Positions 38,775 through 49,577 are shown, numbered from the stretch's first letter. The stretch is 64,000 bases of DNA from Hyphomicrobiaceae bacterium (GCA_016793065.1 JAEULV010000032.1:1-64000), one strand, 5' to 3'. Notes: generated by a model from the sequence alone, not told the origin. Program-made: numbers and translations.

Positions 38775-39587
38775 ATGTTCACGCCCACGCCGCGCCAGGC
38801 GCAGATCCTCGCACTCGCCCGTCAGTCCGGCCGCGTTTCCGTTGAGGACCTCGCCGGTCGCTTCGACGTCACGCCGCAGACGATCCGCAAGGATCTGAAC
38901 GATCTCAGCGACCAGCGCCTGCTCAGCCGCACCCATGGCGGCGCCATGCTACTGTCCGGCGTCGAGAACGTCGCCTATGACGCCCGCCGCGAGATCGCCG
39001 CGCACGAAAAGGCCGCCATCGGCGAGCGCGCCGCCGAGCTGATCCCCGACAACGCCTCGCTCTTCGTCAATATCGGCACCACCACCGAGGCGGTCGCCCG
39101 CGCCCTCGTCGGTCGCAGCGGCCTCCTCGTCATCACCAACAACATCCACGTCGTCACCATCCTGCTGCCGTCGCCCGGCGTCGAGGTCATCTGCGCCGGC
39201 GGCCTGGTCCGCCGCTCCGATGGCGGCATCGTCGGCGAGGCGACCGTCGATCTGGTGTCGCAGTTCAAGGTCGACGTCGCCATCATCGGCGCCTCCGCCA
39301 TCGACATCGACGGCACGTTGCTCGATTTCGACTATCGCGAGGTGCGCGTCGCCCAGAAGATCATCGAGAACGCCCGCGAGGTGATCCTCGTCGCCGACCG
39401 CATCAAGTTCAGCCGCAAGGCGCCGGTGCGCATCGGCCATGTCGAGCAGATCGACGTTCTCGTCACCGACCGGCCACCGCCGGAGGCCTTCGCCGAGGTC
39501 TGCCGCCAGAGCGGCGTCCGCATCGTCTGCGTCGATCCCGATGCCGGGCCCGATGCCGGCGCCGATGACGAGACAGCGGACGGCTGA
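38775..39587 (+). CDS. glpR: DeoR-family transcriptional regulator, probable glycerol-3-phosphate repressor
   Basis: A 270-residue DeoR regulator. The N-terminal HTH (about residues 20-58) contains RVSVEDLAGRFDVTPQTIRKDLNDL, and the sugar-phosphate sensor domain has the NIGTTTEAVARAL and DVAIIGASAIDIDGTLLDFDYREV motifs of GlpR proteins. Glycerol 3-phosphate is the expected inducer. The start at 38775 yields family-length protein; an ATG at 38691 is unlikely. It lies directly before glpD in the same direction, with a 161-bp gap that probably holds the operator. The C terminus carries an unusual acidic DPDAGPDAGADDETADG tail. Confidence 0.88.
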   Translation: MFTPTPRQAQILALARQSGRVSVEDLAGRFDVTPQTIRKDLNDLSDQRLLSRTHGGAMLLSGVENVAYDARREIAAHEKAAIGERAAELIPDNASLFVNIGTTTEAVARALVGRSGLLVITNNIHVVTILLPSPGVEVICAGGLVRRSDGGIVGEATVDLVSQFKVDVAIIGASAIDIDGTLLDFDYREVRVAQKIIENAREVILVADRIKFSRKAPVRIGHVEQIDVLVTDRPPPEAFAEVCRQSGVRIVCVDPDAGPDAGADDETADG

Positions 39588-39748
39588 TGCGCGTTTTATT
39601 TCGATATCTTCACTTGATTTTCGTTTTGGCCACTGCCACGTTCCTGTCGAACCGAAATCGGCCGCTTCGGCCGGGCGATCCGGCCTTGCGTCCCCACCGT
39701 AAGCGACTTTGGCCTCTGGCTTGAACCGTCCGCATCCAGGAGAAGTCG
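39588..39748 (+). promoter_or_regulatory. Probable glpD control region (AT-rich, GlpR-operator-like repeats)
   Basis: The first 45 bases are much more AT-rich than their surroundings and contain repeated TTTCG cores (TTTTATTTCGAT and GATTTTCGTTTT), similar to T-rich half-sites reported for GlpR proteins. I regard this as the likely operator-promoter of glpD, but the exact boxes are guesswork. Confidence 0.45.
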
Positions 39749-41308
39749 ATGCCCAACCCGCAACGCTGTTACGATCTGGCTATCGTCGGCGGCGGCATCA
39801 ACGGCTGCGGCATCGCCCGCGACGCCGCCGGGCGCGGCTATTCGGTCTTGCTCGCCGAGAAGGACGACCTTGCCAGCGCCACGTCGTCCTGGTCGACCAA
39901 GCTGATCCATGGCGGCTTGCGCTATCTCGAATATTACGAGTTCCGCCTGGTGCGCGAGGCACTGAAGGAGCGCGAGGTTCTGTGGAACCTGGCGCCGCAC
40001 ATCATCCGGCCGCTGCGCTTCATCCTGCCGCACCATTCCGGCCTGCGCCCCGCCTGGCTGTTGCGCCTCGGGCTGTTCCTCTACGATCATCTCGGCGGCC
40101 GCAAGCGCCTGAAGGGCACCACGACGCTCAACCTCGGCACCGATCCGGCCGGCGCGCCGTTGAAGCCGTTGTTCCGCATCGGTTTCGAGTACTCCGACTG
40201 CCAGGTCGACGATGCCCGCCTCGTCGTCCTCACCGCCAAGGACGCCGCCGAGCGCGGCGCCGTCGTCGAGACCCGCACCGAGGTGGTGGCCGCCCACCGT
40301 GATGGCGGCGCCTGGGTCGTCACCTTGCGCCGTCGCGACACCGGCGCCGAGGAAACCATCCGCGCCCGCATGCTGATCAACGCCGCCGGCCCGTGGGTCG
40401 CCGAGATGCTCGGCCGCGCCGCCGGCGTCGATTCCGCCGCCCAGGTCCGCATGGTCCAGGGCTCGCACATCGTCGTCCGGCGCATGTTCGAGCATGAGCG
40501 CGCCTATATCTTCCAGAACGCCGACAACCGCATCATCTTCGCCATTCCCTATCAGGACGATTTCACCCTGATCGGCACCACCGATCAGGATTTTCGCGGC
40601 GATCCCGGGGCCGTCGCCATCACCCCGGCCGAGATCGACTATCTCTGCGCCGCCGCCAGCGAGTATTTCCGCAAGCCCGTCAGCCGCGACGACATCGTCT
40701 GGAGCTATTCCGGCGTCCGCCCGCTCTATGACGACGGCGCCACCGCCGCCCAGGCCGCCACCCGCGACTATGTGCTCGAACTCGACGGCGAACCCGGCCA
40801 GCCGCCGTTGCTGTCGATCTTTGGCGGCAAGATCACCACCTATCGCAAGCTCGCCGAGGCGGTGCTCGACCGCCTAGTGCCCTATGGCGGCGAGGCCTTC
40901 GCCGCTTCGGAAAGCTGGAGCGGCGACAAACAGTTGCCTGGCGGCGACTTCGGCATCGACGAGTTCGAGACGCTGCTTGCCGGCTTCATCGAGGCCTACC
41001 CGTTCCTCGCGCCCGCCCATGCCCGCCGCCTGCTCCATGCCTACGGCACCCGCGCCGGCCGCGTTCTCGGCCCGGCCCGGTCCGCCGCCGATCTCGGCCG
41101 CGTCTTCGGCGCCGACCTGACCGAGGTCGAGGTCGACTATCTGCGTCGCGAGGAATGGGCCGTCACCGCCGCCGACATCGTCTGGCGCCGCTCCAAGCTC
41201 GGCTTACGCCTGTCCGCCGCCGAAATCGCCGACCTCGATCGCTGGCTCGCCGAAACCGCTCCCGTCGGTGCGTCGACCGTCGGCGCGTCGGCCGTCGGCG
41301 CCGCCTGA
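39749..41308 (+). CDS. glpD: Aerobic glycerol-3-phosphate dehydrogenase
   Basis: A membrane-associated FAD enzyme that oxidises glycerol 3-phosphate to dihydroxyacetone phosphate and feeds electrons to quinone. The 519-residue product has the FAD motif LAIVGGGINGCGIARDAAGRG, the SSWSTKLIHGGLRYLE substrate loop and the IFGGKITTYRKLAE C-terminal FAD motif. CAGGAGAAG upstream supports the ATG at 39749. The last residues are a GASTVGASAVGAA repeat that looks like a recent slippage product. It lies between glpR and glpK, consistent with a glp operon. Confidence 0.95.
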   Translation: MPNPQRCYDLAIVGGGINGCGIARDAAGRGYSVLLAEKDDLASATSSWSTKLIHGGLRYLEYYEFRLVREALKEREVLWNLAPHIIRPLRFILPHHSGLRPAWLLRLGLFLYDHLGGRKRLKGTTTLNLGTDPAGAPLKPLFRIGFEYSDCQVDDARLVVLTAKDAAERGAVVETRTEVVAAHRDGGAWVVTLRRRDTGAEETIRARMLINAAGPWVAEMLGRAAGVDSAAQVRMVQGSHIVVRRMFEHERAYIFQNADNRIIFAIPYQDDFTLIGTTDQDFRGDPGAVAITPAEIDYLCAAASEYFRKPVSRDDIVWSYSGVRPLYDDGATAAQAATRDYVLELDGEPGQPPLLSIFGGKITTYRKLAEAVLDRLVPYGGEAFAASESWSGDKQLPGGDFGIDEFETLLAGFIEAYPFLAPAHARRLLHAYGTRAGRVLGPARSAADLGRVFGADLTEVEVDYLRREEWAVTAADIVWRRSKLGLRLSAAEIADLDRWLAETAPVGASTVGASAVGAA

Positions 41309-41375
41309 CCGCCGGCTTCGTTTCCGCTTCCCATCGAACCGCGCTATCCTGCCGGCATTCGGGAGCCTCGCGTCG

Positions 41376-42371
41376 ATGCCAGCACGCTCATTCAGCATCG
41401 GATCGATCGCCCTGGCGCTGCTGGCCTCGCCGCTGGCGCGCGCCGGCGAGGCGCCGCGCTTCGAAATGCCGGTCGCCTGCGTCGTCGGCACGACCTGCGC
41501 CGTGCAGAACTATCCCGACGATGCCGCCGGGCCGGGGCGTCGCGACCACGCCTGCGGCCTGATCAGCTATGACGGCCACACCGGCACCGACATTCGCCTC
41601 GCCGATATTCCGGCCATGCGGGCGGGGGTGGCGGTGCTGGCGGCGGCCCCCGGCACGGTGCTGCGCATCCGCGATGGCGAGGCCGACGCGCTGAAATCCG
41701 GTCCGCCGCAATCGCAGGGCCGCGCCTGCGGCAATGGCGTCGTCGTCGATCATGGCGGCGGCTGGCAATCGCTCTATTGCCACCTCGCCAATGGCAGCGT
41801 CCGCGTCCGTCCCGGCGAAAGCGTCGTCGCCGGCCAGCCCATTGGCCGCGTCGGCCTCTCCGGCCACACCCAGTTTCCCCATCTGCATTTCGAGCTGCTG
41901 CGCGACGGCAAGACGATCGACCCCTATACCACCCGGCCGCTGGCCGATGACGACAGCTGCGCGGTGTCGACGCAGACGCTGTGGTCGACCGCCGCCGCCG
42001 CGCAATTGGCCTATCGCCCGGCGGCCATCGTCAATGCCGGCTTCGCCGATGCACCCGTCGACCTCAAGGCGGCCGAGGCCGGCGACATCCGCCGCCCGAG
42101 CCGCGACGCGGCGGCGTTGGTCGCCTATGTCCGCGTCATCGGCGTCCGCGCCGGCGATCGCCAGGGCTTCCGCGTCACCGGCCCCGACGGCGCCGTGCTT
42201 GTCGACCAGACCGACGAGGAACTCAAGGCCGACAAGATCCTCTGGCTCGCATATGCCGGCCGCCGCCGCCCCGCCGCCGGCTGGACGAGCGGCCGCTATC
42301 GCGCCGCCTATCGCCTGACGCGGGCGGGCGGCATCGTCGCCGAGCGCAATTTCGAATTCGACATGCCGTGA
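41376..42371 (+). CDS. Secreted M23 (LytM-type) peptidase domain protein within the glp cluster
   Basis: A 331-residue exported protein. A signal peptide ([23 protein letters not shown]) precedes an M23 domain (about 60-190) with the zinc-ligand motifs HTGTDI and HLHFELL and an [12 protein letters not shown] segment, so the catalytic residues are present. A beta-rich C-terminal domain of about 110 residues follows. The ATG at 41376 follows GGGAG. M23 enzymes cut peptidoglycan cross-bridges. Its place between glpD and glpK (67 bp on each side) implies co-transcription with glycerol genes, which is unusual. Confidence 0.85.
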   Translation: MPARSFSIGSIALALLASPLARAGEAPRFEMPVACVVGTTCAVQNYPDDAAGPGRRDHACGLISYDGHTGTDIRLADIPAMRAGVAVLAAAPGTVLRIRDGEADALKSGPPQSQGRACGNGVVVDHGGGWQSLYCHLANGSVRVRPGESVVAGQPIGRVGLSGHTQFPHLHFELLRDGKTIDPYTTRPLADDDSCAVSTQTLWSTAAAAQLAYRPAAIVNAGFADAPVDLKAAEAGDIRRPSRDAAALVAYVRVIGVRAGDRQGFRVTGPDGAVLVDQTDEELKADKILWLAYAGRRRPAAGWTSGRYRAAYRLTRAGGIVAERNFEFDMP

Positions 42372-42438
42372 GCCCGGCCAACCGGGACCGGACGCGCTCG
42401 GGCAACGACCCGGGGCGACAGGGGAGGGGAGAAGGATC

Positions 42439-43926
<1,488 letters not shown>

Positions 43927-44257
43927 TCCCCCGATCAGCGCCCGCCCTGCCCATGACCCATGCTCATCCCCGATACCCGTAAACCAAGGTTGGCGAAATC
44001 CCGATCGCCACCACGGATGGGCATTGGCTGATCCGTTAAGAGTCTGTTAAATAGTCGCTCAAGCGGGAGGAACGGCGGTGGGGACCGCCGTTGGCCGCGA
44101 TCTTGAGCGAAAGCGCACCTGCGACGGCGCGAAATCCGCTTGAAATCGCTGCCGTTGGGTCGGATCAGCCGCCCAGGCCATCGGCCGGGCAGGAACGACG
44201 CAGACGACGGGTCGGCCGCGCCGCGCGCGCTCGGCCCTATCGGGAAGGATTGCGAAG
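43927..44257. other. Spacer after glpK with a terminator-like hairpin
   Basis: No gene. A perfect 8-bp hairpin AACGGCGG/CCGCCGTT with a 6-base loop lies at 44071-44092, and short AT-rich patches occur around 44035-44055. The right part presumably holds the promoter of the following secreted protein. Confidence 0.5.
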
Positions 44258-44800
44258 ATGAAAGCCCTGATGAAGTATTTCGTTGCCGTCGTGCTTTCGG
44301 CCATGCTGCTGACCACGACCGCGACCCGCGAGGCCGAGGCCCGCTATCGCTATCGGTCGGCCGGTCCGGCCATCGCCGCCGGCGTCGCCGGCCTGATCAT
44401 CGGCGGCGCGCTTGCCGCCAGCGCCTCCCGCTCGCGCTCCTATTACGGCGGCTACGATTCTGGCTACGGCTATGCGCCGACCTACTATCAGCCGCAGCCG
44501 AGCTACTATTATTACCAGCCGCGCCCGACCTACTACGCGCCGGCCTACAGCTACGGCGTCCCGCCGACCGCGCGCTATGCCCACCAGGTCAACTATTACC
44601 AGAACGGTTACTACGCCTACCGTCCGGCCCGCGTCTATCACGCGCCGGTCTACCGCGAGCGGCCGATCTACCGCTCGGTCTATGCGCCGAAGCCGCGCTA
44701 TCGCACCACCTGCAATCGCGAGGTCTACATCGATCGCTATGGCCGCCGCACGGTCGAGCGCACCTGCCGCGAAGTGCGGGTCCGGGCGCGCTACTACTGA
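44258..44800 (+). CDS. Secreted tyrosine-rich protein with a glycine-zipper-like segment
   Basis: A 180-residue exported protein of unknown function. A signal peptide (residues 1-28, ending REAEA) is followed by a hydrophobic glycine/alanine stretch (GPAIAAGVAGLIIGGALAAS) like a glycine zipper. The rest is rich in tyrosine, proline and arginine (YYQPQPSYYYYQPRP). A short cysteine-bearing module CNREVYIDRYGRRTVERTCREV closes it. AAGGA precedes the ATG. A protein with the same architecture is at 51140-51589 on the other strand, so they are probably distant paralogues, perhaps envelope proteins. Confidence 0.75.
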   Translation: MKALMKYFVAVVLSAMLLTTTATREAEARYRYRSAGPAIAAGVAGLIIGGALAASASRSRSYYGGYDSGYGYAPTYYQPQPSYYYYQPRPTYYAPAYSYGVPPTARYAHQVNYYQNGYYAYRPARVYHAPVYRERPIYRSVYAPKPRYRTTCNREVYIDRYGRRTVERTCREVRVRARYY

Positions 44801-45041
44801 GCTCCGGCCCTGATGCCCGACCGCATCCGCATCAGCCATCGGGCAAAATGCCCGGCGGCTGATGCTTGTGTTCCGGCCGCAAATCCTTTCAACTGACGCC
44901 ATCGCGCCGGTTCGGCGCCGGTGGCCCGATCGGCTGCGTCAGCACGCGGCTGAACCCGATGCTCCGGACCCGCGGGATGCCGTTGCGCTGGCCAATCGTT
45001 CTGGCGGCGCTCCGACAAGGCTTGCGAGGACGGAGATCCCG

Positions 45042-46484
45042 ATGCAATCGATCATGCGCCGTGCTGTTGCGACGATCCCGGCCGCCGCCGTTGTCGCCGT
45101 TGCCAGTTCCATGCCGGCGTTGGCCGCCTCAAGTCACGACATCCCCGGACACCAGCTGTCGCTCTTGTGGGCCATCCCCTTTGCCGGCATCCTGCTGTCG
45201 ATCGCGGTGTTCCCGCTCGCCGCGCCGCATTTCTGGCACCATCATTTCGGCAAGGTCGCGGCCTTCTGGGCGGCGGCCTTCCTCGTGCCCTTCGCCCTCG
45301 GCTACGGCGCCGAAGCGGCGGCATTCCAGATCGTCCACACCGCGCTGCTGGAGTACATTCCGTTCACGATCCTGCTGTTCTCGCTGTTCACAGTGGCGGG
45401 CGGCATCTTGGTCCAGGGCAATATTCACGGCTCGCCGATCAGCAATACCGTGATCCTCGCCATCGGCACGCTGCTCGCCAGCGTCATCGGCACCACCGGC
45501 GCCTCCATGGTGCTGATCCGGCCGATCATCCGCGCCAATGACGATCGCCGCTACAACGTCCACGTCGTCGTGTTCTTCATCTTCCTTGTGTCCAACATCG
45601 GCGGCTCGCTGACGCCGCTCGGCGATCCGCCGCTGTTCCTCGGCTACCTGAAGGGCGTCAGCTTCTTCTGGACCACGTCGCACATGTTCGCCGAGATGAT
45701 GTTCTGCGCCGTGCTGCTGCTTGGCGCGTTCTACCTGCTCGACCGCCACTTCTATCGCAAGGAACAGGCCGAGGGCCACGTCCGCCGCGACCCGAGCCCG
45801 GACGCGCGCATCCGCTTCGAGGGGCTCGCTAATGTCCCGCTTCTCGGCCTGATCGTCGCCGCCATCATCGTCTCCGGCTCGTGGAAGCCCGATGTCGCCT
45901 TCAACGTCTTCGGCACGCCGGTCGAACTGCAATTCCTGCTGCGCGACATCGTGCTGGTCGCCATCGCCATCGCCTCGCTGCTGCTGACCTCGAAAACCAT
46001 CCGCGACGGCAACGGCTTCAACTGGGGGCCGATCCTCGAGGTCGCCAAGCTGTTCGCCGGCATCTTCCTCACCATCATTCCGGTTCTGGCGATCCTCAAG
46101 GCCGGCGAGAGTGGCGCCATGGCCGGCCTCGTCAAGCTGGTCAAGAACGCCGACGGCACGCCGGTCGACATCATGTATTTCTGGCTCAGCGGCATACTGT
46201 CGTCGTTCCTCGACAACGCCCCGACCTATCTGGTGTTCTTCAATCTCGCCGGCGGCGACCCTGCCGTGCTGATGACCAGCCTGTCGCAGACCTTGCTGGC
46301 GATCTCCTGCGGCGCGGTGTTCATGGGCGCCAATACTTATATCGGCAATGCCCCGAACTTCATGGTCAAGGCCATCGCCGAGGACATGAATCTCAAGATG
46401 CCGAGCTTCTTCGGCTACATGGCCTGGTCGGGCGCCTTCCTGATCCCGACCTTCATCCTGCTCAGCCTGGTGTTCTTTTGGTGA
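45042..46484 (+). CDS. Ion-transporter superfamily (NhaD/CitMHS/ArsB-type) putative Na+/H+ antiporter
   Basis: A 480-residue inner-membrane protein with about eleven to twelve helices of the IT superfamily. It has an N-terminal signal-like segment (MQSIMRRAVATIPAAAVVAVASSMPALA) and the family motifs NIGGSLTPLGDPPLFLGYL and FLDNAPTYLVFFNLAGGD, each a re-entrant ion-binding region of the inverted repeat. Relatives are annotated sodium:proton antiporters; a dicarboxylate or citrate substrate cannot be excluded. The ATG at 45042 follows GGAG; the frame is open to 44862 but without conserved residues. The next gene overlaps or abuts the stop. Confidence 0.85.
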   Translation: MQSIMRRAVATIPAAAVVAVASSMPALAASSHDIPGHQLSLLWAIPFAGILLSIAVFPLAAPHFWHHHFGKVAAFWAAAFLVPFALGYGAEAAAFQIVHTALLEYIPFTILLFSLFTVAGGILVQGNIHGSPISNTVILAIGTLLASVIGTTGASMVLIRPIIRANDDRRYNVHVVVFFIFLVSNIGGSLTPLGDPPLFLGYLKGVSFFWTTSHMFAEMMFCAVLLLGAFYLLDRHFYRKEQAEGHVRRDPSPDARIRFEGLANVPLLGLIVAAIIVSGSWKPDVAFNVFGTPVELQFLLRDIVLVAIAIASLLLTSKTIRDGNGFNWGPILEVAKLFAGIFLTIIPVLAILKAGESGAMAGLVKLVKNADGTPVDIMYFWLSGILSSFLDNAPTYLVFFNLAGGDPAVLMTSLSQTLLAISCGAVFMGANTYIGNAPNFMVKAIAEDMNLKMPSFFGYMAWSGAFLIPTFILLSLVFFW

Positions 46485-46489
46485 GCGGC

Positions 46490-47002
46490 ATGGACGAGGG
46501 GGCATCCCCGATACTTCCGCCGGCCGTGGCCACGACGGCGGCACTGCTGCCGACGCGGCCAGACGAAACCCGGCTGGTGTTTCGCGGCATGCGTCGGCAT
46601 CTCTTCGCCCATGGCTGGACCTGCGTCGAGGAAGTGCCGCTGGCCTCCGGCCGTCGCGCCGACATTGTCGCCATCAATCACGCCGGCCTGATCGCCATCA
46701 TCGAGGTGAAGTCGTCGATCGAGGATTTTCGCACCGACCAGAAATGGCCGGATTACCGCGCCCATGCCGATTGGCTGTTTTTCGCCACCACGCCCCGCGT
46801 CCCGCAGGACATCTTTCCGTCCGACTGCGGCCTCTACATCGCCGACGGCTACGGCGCGGCGCTGATCCGCGAGGCGCCCGAGCATCGCATGCCGGCCGCG
46901 ACCCGCAAGTCGCTGCTGGTGCGCCTCACCCGGCTGGCTTCGGCCCGGCTGATCGGCCAGATCGACCCCGGCGCCACCGCCGGCTTCGCCGACGGCACCT
47001 GA
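46490..47002 (+). CDS. mmcB: MmcB-family DNA repair nuclease-like protein
   Basis: A 170-residue PD-(D/E)xK-fold protein of the MmcB family, first linked to mitomycin C damage repair in Caulobacter. Core motif: RRADIVAINHAGLIAIIEVKSSIEDFRTDQKWPDY, where D..(E-V-K) are the nuclease-type catalytic residues. The ATG at 46490 is chosen; a GTG at 46481 overlaps the upstream stop and is also in frame, so translational coupling with the antiporter is possible. Its stop codon is embedded in one copy of a dispersed repeat. Confidence 0.85.
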   Translation: MDEGASPILPPAVATTAALLPTRPDETRLVFRGMRRHLFAHGWTCVEEVPLASGRRADIVAINHAGLIAIIEVKSSIEDFRTDQKWPDYRAHADWLFFATTPRVPQDIFPSDCGLYIADGYGAALIREAPEHRMPAATRKSLLVRLTRLASARLIGQIDPGATAGFADGT

Positions 47003-47374
47003 TGCCGGTGGCATGAGAAATCCACGCCATGAACACCATCGGTCCTTTTGAATGCCCGATGGCATGACGGCGCGCTCAGGCCGCGGCCGATCCCGTGCTC
47101 CGCGCCGCGCTGCCTTCCGTTTTCAGTGGCGCCAAACGAAATTGCCCGCTTCGCGGACGAGGCGGGCAATGATCTTGGCATCTGTCGCTTGCGGCGTCAT
47201 CACGACGTCATCGATGGCCCTCGATGCTATCGTCGCTGTCCCGCGCCCTTGTATTTGCGCCTGTCGTGAACGTCTCGTCGGTCCGATGACCCGTCCATTC
47301 GGTCGGATCGATCCCGCGGCGGTTGTTTGCCTCCCCGCCAGGGGTGCCTCTCGATCCGGCCGGATTGCCGGGTA
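47003..47374. other. Spacer after mmcB, contains a repeat but no gene
   Basis: The first 64 bp are a copy of the 62-bp intergenic repeat (minus orientation). The rest contains no gene I can support. It lies between the convergent ends of mmcB and the MerR gene, so terminators are expected; I see none with a clear U-run. Confidence 0.5.
47005..47066 (-). repeat. 62-bp intergenic repeat, copy in minus orientation
   Basis: Reverse complement of this stretch starts CATGCCATCGGGC and ends ATTTCTCATGCCACCGG, aligning without gaps to 38664-38725. An inverted pair CCATCGG/CCGATGG can form a hairpin. It lies just after the mmcB stop. Confidence 0.8.
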
Positions 47375-47824
47375 TCAGCCTTCGTTCGCGACCACCCGCG
47401 CCCGCAGCTCCTCGACATAGCTGCGCGCCCGTTCCAGTTCGATCTGTTGCCGGTCGAGCTCGGCCGAATGCTCGGCGAGCAGGTCCTTCAGCGACGCCAC
47501 CCGGCCCGGCGTCGTCGGCTGTTCGGACAGCAATCCAAGGATCTGTTTGACCTGATCCAGATTGAACATCGCCCGGCGCAGATCGACGGCCAGCCGCAGC
47601 GTCTCAATGTCCTGTTCGCTGAACAGGCGCGCCGCCGCATGCGTCCGCTTCGGCGTGATGATCCCGACTTCCTCGTAGAAGCGGATCGTCCGCAGTGTGA
47701 TGCCCAATCGGTCCGCGACCGTGCTGATTCCGACGAGTTCCGTCTCGTTGCCGCGCTCTCGCGCATGCATTGCCTGAGGTGCCGCCATTCCATCCGCTTT
47801 TTGCATTGCCATGAGAGCTCCCAT
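47375..47824 (-). CDS. MerR-family transcriptional regulator
   Basis: A 149-residue MerR protein. The winged HTH (about residues 33-80) reads GISTVADRLGITLRTIRFYEEVGIITPKR. A long C-terminal coiled coil (about 90-145) would form the dimer. No cysteines suited to metal sensing are present after the HTH, so it is unlikely to be a mercury or copper sensor. The ATG at 47824 has an excellent GGAGG at 47830-47834; a 30-residue N-terminal extension before the HTH is rich in M and A. Upstream on the minus strand is an AT-rich patch containing the palindrome ATCACGTGAT (47914-47923), a candidate operator. Confidence 0.87.
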   Translation of the reverse strand: MGALMAMQKADGMAAPQAMHARERGNETELVGISTVADRLGITLRTIRFYEEVGIITPKRTHAAARLFSEQDIETLRLAVDLRRAMFNLDQVKQILGLLSEQPTTPGRVASLKDLLAEHSAELDRQQIELERARSYVEELRARVVANEG

Positions 47825-48312
47825 GGATTCCTCCGCATCTATCGACCCATTCCTGGGCAGGTTCCCTCCGCACACGAACACCAACGCTGATTTTTGTTTT
47901 GGTGGATCAGTATATCACGTGATTTCTATTGTTTAATACCGAAAGCGATCCACGCGCGAAGTTTTCGTGGTCAATTAGTGACAATCTCGTCAGCCGCCAC
48001 AGAATTCGGCACAATTGGCAATTGTTATATTTTCCGGTTGGGCAATTCGCATCTTCGGAAATTTCGATATTCTTGCAGAAGGCAACGTCACGGCAGATGG
48101 GGAAAATTTGGTATAAATAATCAATATGACGTAACGGAATTTAATCCGGAAATTTTACCGAACGAAGAATCCTACCGCAGAAAGGTGTCCTGCGCCTCGA
48201 CGGGGGAAATCCGCTGGTTGAGAATGCATTTTTACAGAAACGACGCATTGTGACGACCCCCCGCCGCTCAAGTCGCTCTGCATCCCGTCCAGGGAGCCGA
48301 AGTGATTCGTGA
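47825..48312. other. AT-rich patch with a doubtful 119-codon ORF
   Basis: From about 47885 to 48240 the base composition is clearly poorer in GC than the rest of the window. The palindrome ATCACGTGAT at 47914-47923 may be the MerR operator. On the plus strand a frame stays open from a TTG at 47894 to a TGA at 48251-48253. Its product (rich in R, N, Y, ending RWLRMHFYRNDAL) is not recognised and lacks a good ribosome site. It could be a foreign remnant or simply AT-rich promoter DNA between the divergent and convergent genes. Confidence 0.45.
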
Positions 48313-48810
48313 TCACAACGTCTTCTGCATGAACACCAGATCGAGCCAGCGATCGAACTTGCGGCCGACCTCCCGCAACCGTCCGGTCTCGATAAAGCCC
48401 ATTCGTCGATGAAGTGCCATCGAGGCGTCGTTTCCGGCTTCGACCCCGCCGATCAGCACATGTTTGCCGATCGCCCGCGCCCGCGCTTCCAGCGCGCCGA
48501 GCAGCAGTGTTCCGATGCCGAGCCCGCGCCCGCCGGCCGCCACGTAGACCGAATGTTCGGCGGTATGTCGGTAGCCGTCGAAGGGACGGAAGTCGCCGAA
48601 GCTGGCGTAGCCGAGCACCGTCCCGTCCCGATCCGCCACCAGCACCGGGTAGCCGAGCGCCAGTCGCGCCCGCCACCAGTCGAGGCGATTTGCGGCATCG
48701 ACCACGATCTCGTTCCAGATCGCCGTGCTGTTTTCAACCGCGTCATTGTAAATGTCGCGGATGGCCGGCATGTCGGCGGCAACGGCGTCGCGGATCTGGA
48801 TATCGTGCAT
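48313..48810 (-). CDS. GNAT N-acetyltransferase, phosphinothricin-acetyltransferase-like
   Basis: A 165-residue acetyl-CoA-dependent acetyltransferase. It starts IQIRDAVAADMPAIRDIYNDAVENSTAIW, the usual Pat/Bar/YwnH beginning. The CoA pyrophosphate loop is VAAGGRGLGIGTLLL, and it ends MGFIETGRLREVGRKFDRWLDLVFMQK, a strong family signature. Relatives acetylate phosphinothricin or methionine sulfoximine and related amino acids. The ATG at 48810 has a GGGAAGG upstream. It follows the SH3 gene on the same strand after 56 bp. Confidence 0.9.
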   Translation of the reverse strand: MHDIQIRDAVAADMPAIRDIYNDAVENSTAIWNEIVVDAANRLDWWRARLALGYPVLVADRDGTVLGYASFGDFRPFDGYRHTAEHSVYVAAGGRGLGIGTLLLGALEARARAIGKHVLIGGVEAGNDASMALHRRMGFIETGRLREVGRKFDRWLDLVFMQKTL

Positions 48811-48866
48811 GGAGCGCCTTCCCGTCGGGGCCACGAAGTCGCCGCATGGCGGCGGCGCGATGCGGC

Positions 48867-49577
48867 TCAGTCGAAGCTCTCGTCCGGCCGCGCGCCCCAC
48901 AGATACTTGGTCTCGACCCAGCCGGCAAATCCGTCGCCGCTGATCCGGCACCAGCCGGTCTTGCAGGCCGAGACGTTGGCGAGCACGTTCGGTTCCAGAT
49001 AGGCGACGATTGGGCTGGTGCCGCCGGCCGCCTGTCGCACGGCGGTGACCTTCGACTTCTGCTTTTCCAGCGGCGTGATCAGCGCCGTGCGCCTTCCAGA
49101 CAACAGCGTCTGCAGCACCCAGCCTTCCTCGCCGTCGGCGTCGCGAATCCGCCGCCAGTTCTCGAACTCCTGGATGATCTCGACCGGAATGCCGACCTTT
49201 TGGTAGGTCCAGATGATCTCGTGCTCGCGCGTCGGCCCGCGCCGGATATTGACCGGCGCCGACTTGATCGAGACGAAGCGCGGGATCGGCAGGCCACTCG
49301 GCCCCGTCTGCTGCGGTCCGGCCGCCGCCGGCGGCGTCGCCGCTGGCTGTACCGTCGTCGCGGCTGCCGCCGGTGGGTTTGTCGCCTGACCCGGGGCGGG
49401 GGCAGGGGTGCGCGTCGCCTGGGCGACGACCATCGGCGGCTTCGATCTGGGTTCGGGCAGGGGATCCTTTGCCATGGCCACCCCGGTGATCATCCCGAGG
49501 CCCGCGGCCAGCAGCATCGTCGCCAGCCGCTGCCGGCAGGGTCGGTTCATCCACGCGCGTTTGGCCAAATACTCCAC
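48867..49577 (-). CDS. Secreted SH3-domain protein
   Basis: A 236-residue exported protein with bacterial SH3 domains. The N terminus has a hydrophobic signal (LATMLLAAGLGMITGVAMA). A proline/alanine-rich linker (about 50-105) precedes SH3_4-type segments: VNIRRGPTREHEIIWTYQKVG, GEEGWVLQTLLSG and a second GWCRISGDGFAGWVETKYLWG. I chose GTG 49577, which has GGGGAG 7 bp upstream; ATG 49550 (MNRPCRQRL) is an alternative with no good ribosome site. Such proteins bind cell-wall peptides or act as envelope adapters. Confidence 0.8.
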   Translation of the reverse strand: MEYLAKRAWMNRPCRQRLATMLLAAGLGMITGVAMAKDPLPEPRSKPPMVVAQATRTPAPAPGQATNPPAAAATTVQPAATPPAAAGPQQTGPSGLPIPRFVSIKSAPVNIRRGPTREHEIIWTYQKVGIPVEIIQEFENWRRIRDADGEEGWVLQTLLSGRRTALITPLEKQKSKVTAVRQAAGGTSPIVAYLEPNVLANVSACKTGWCRISGDGFAGWVETKYLWGARPDESFD

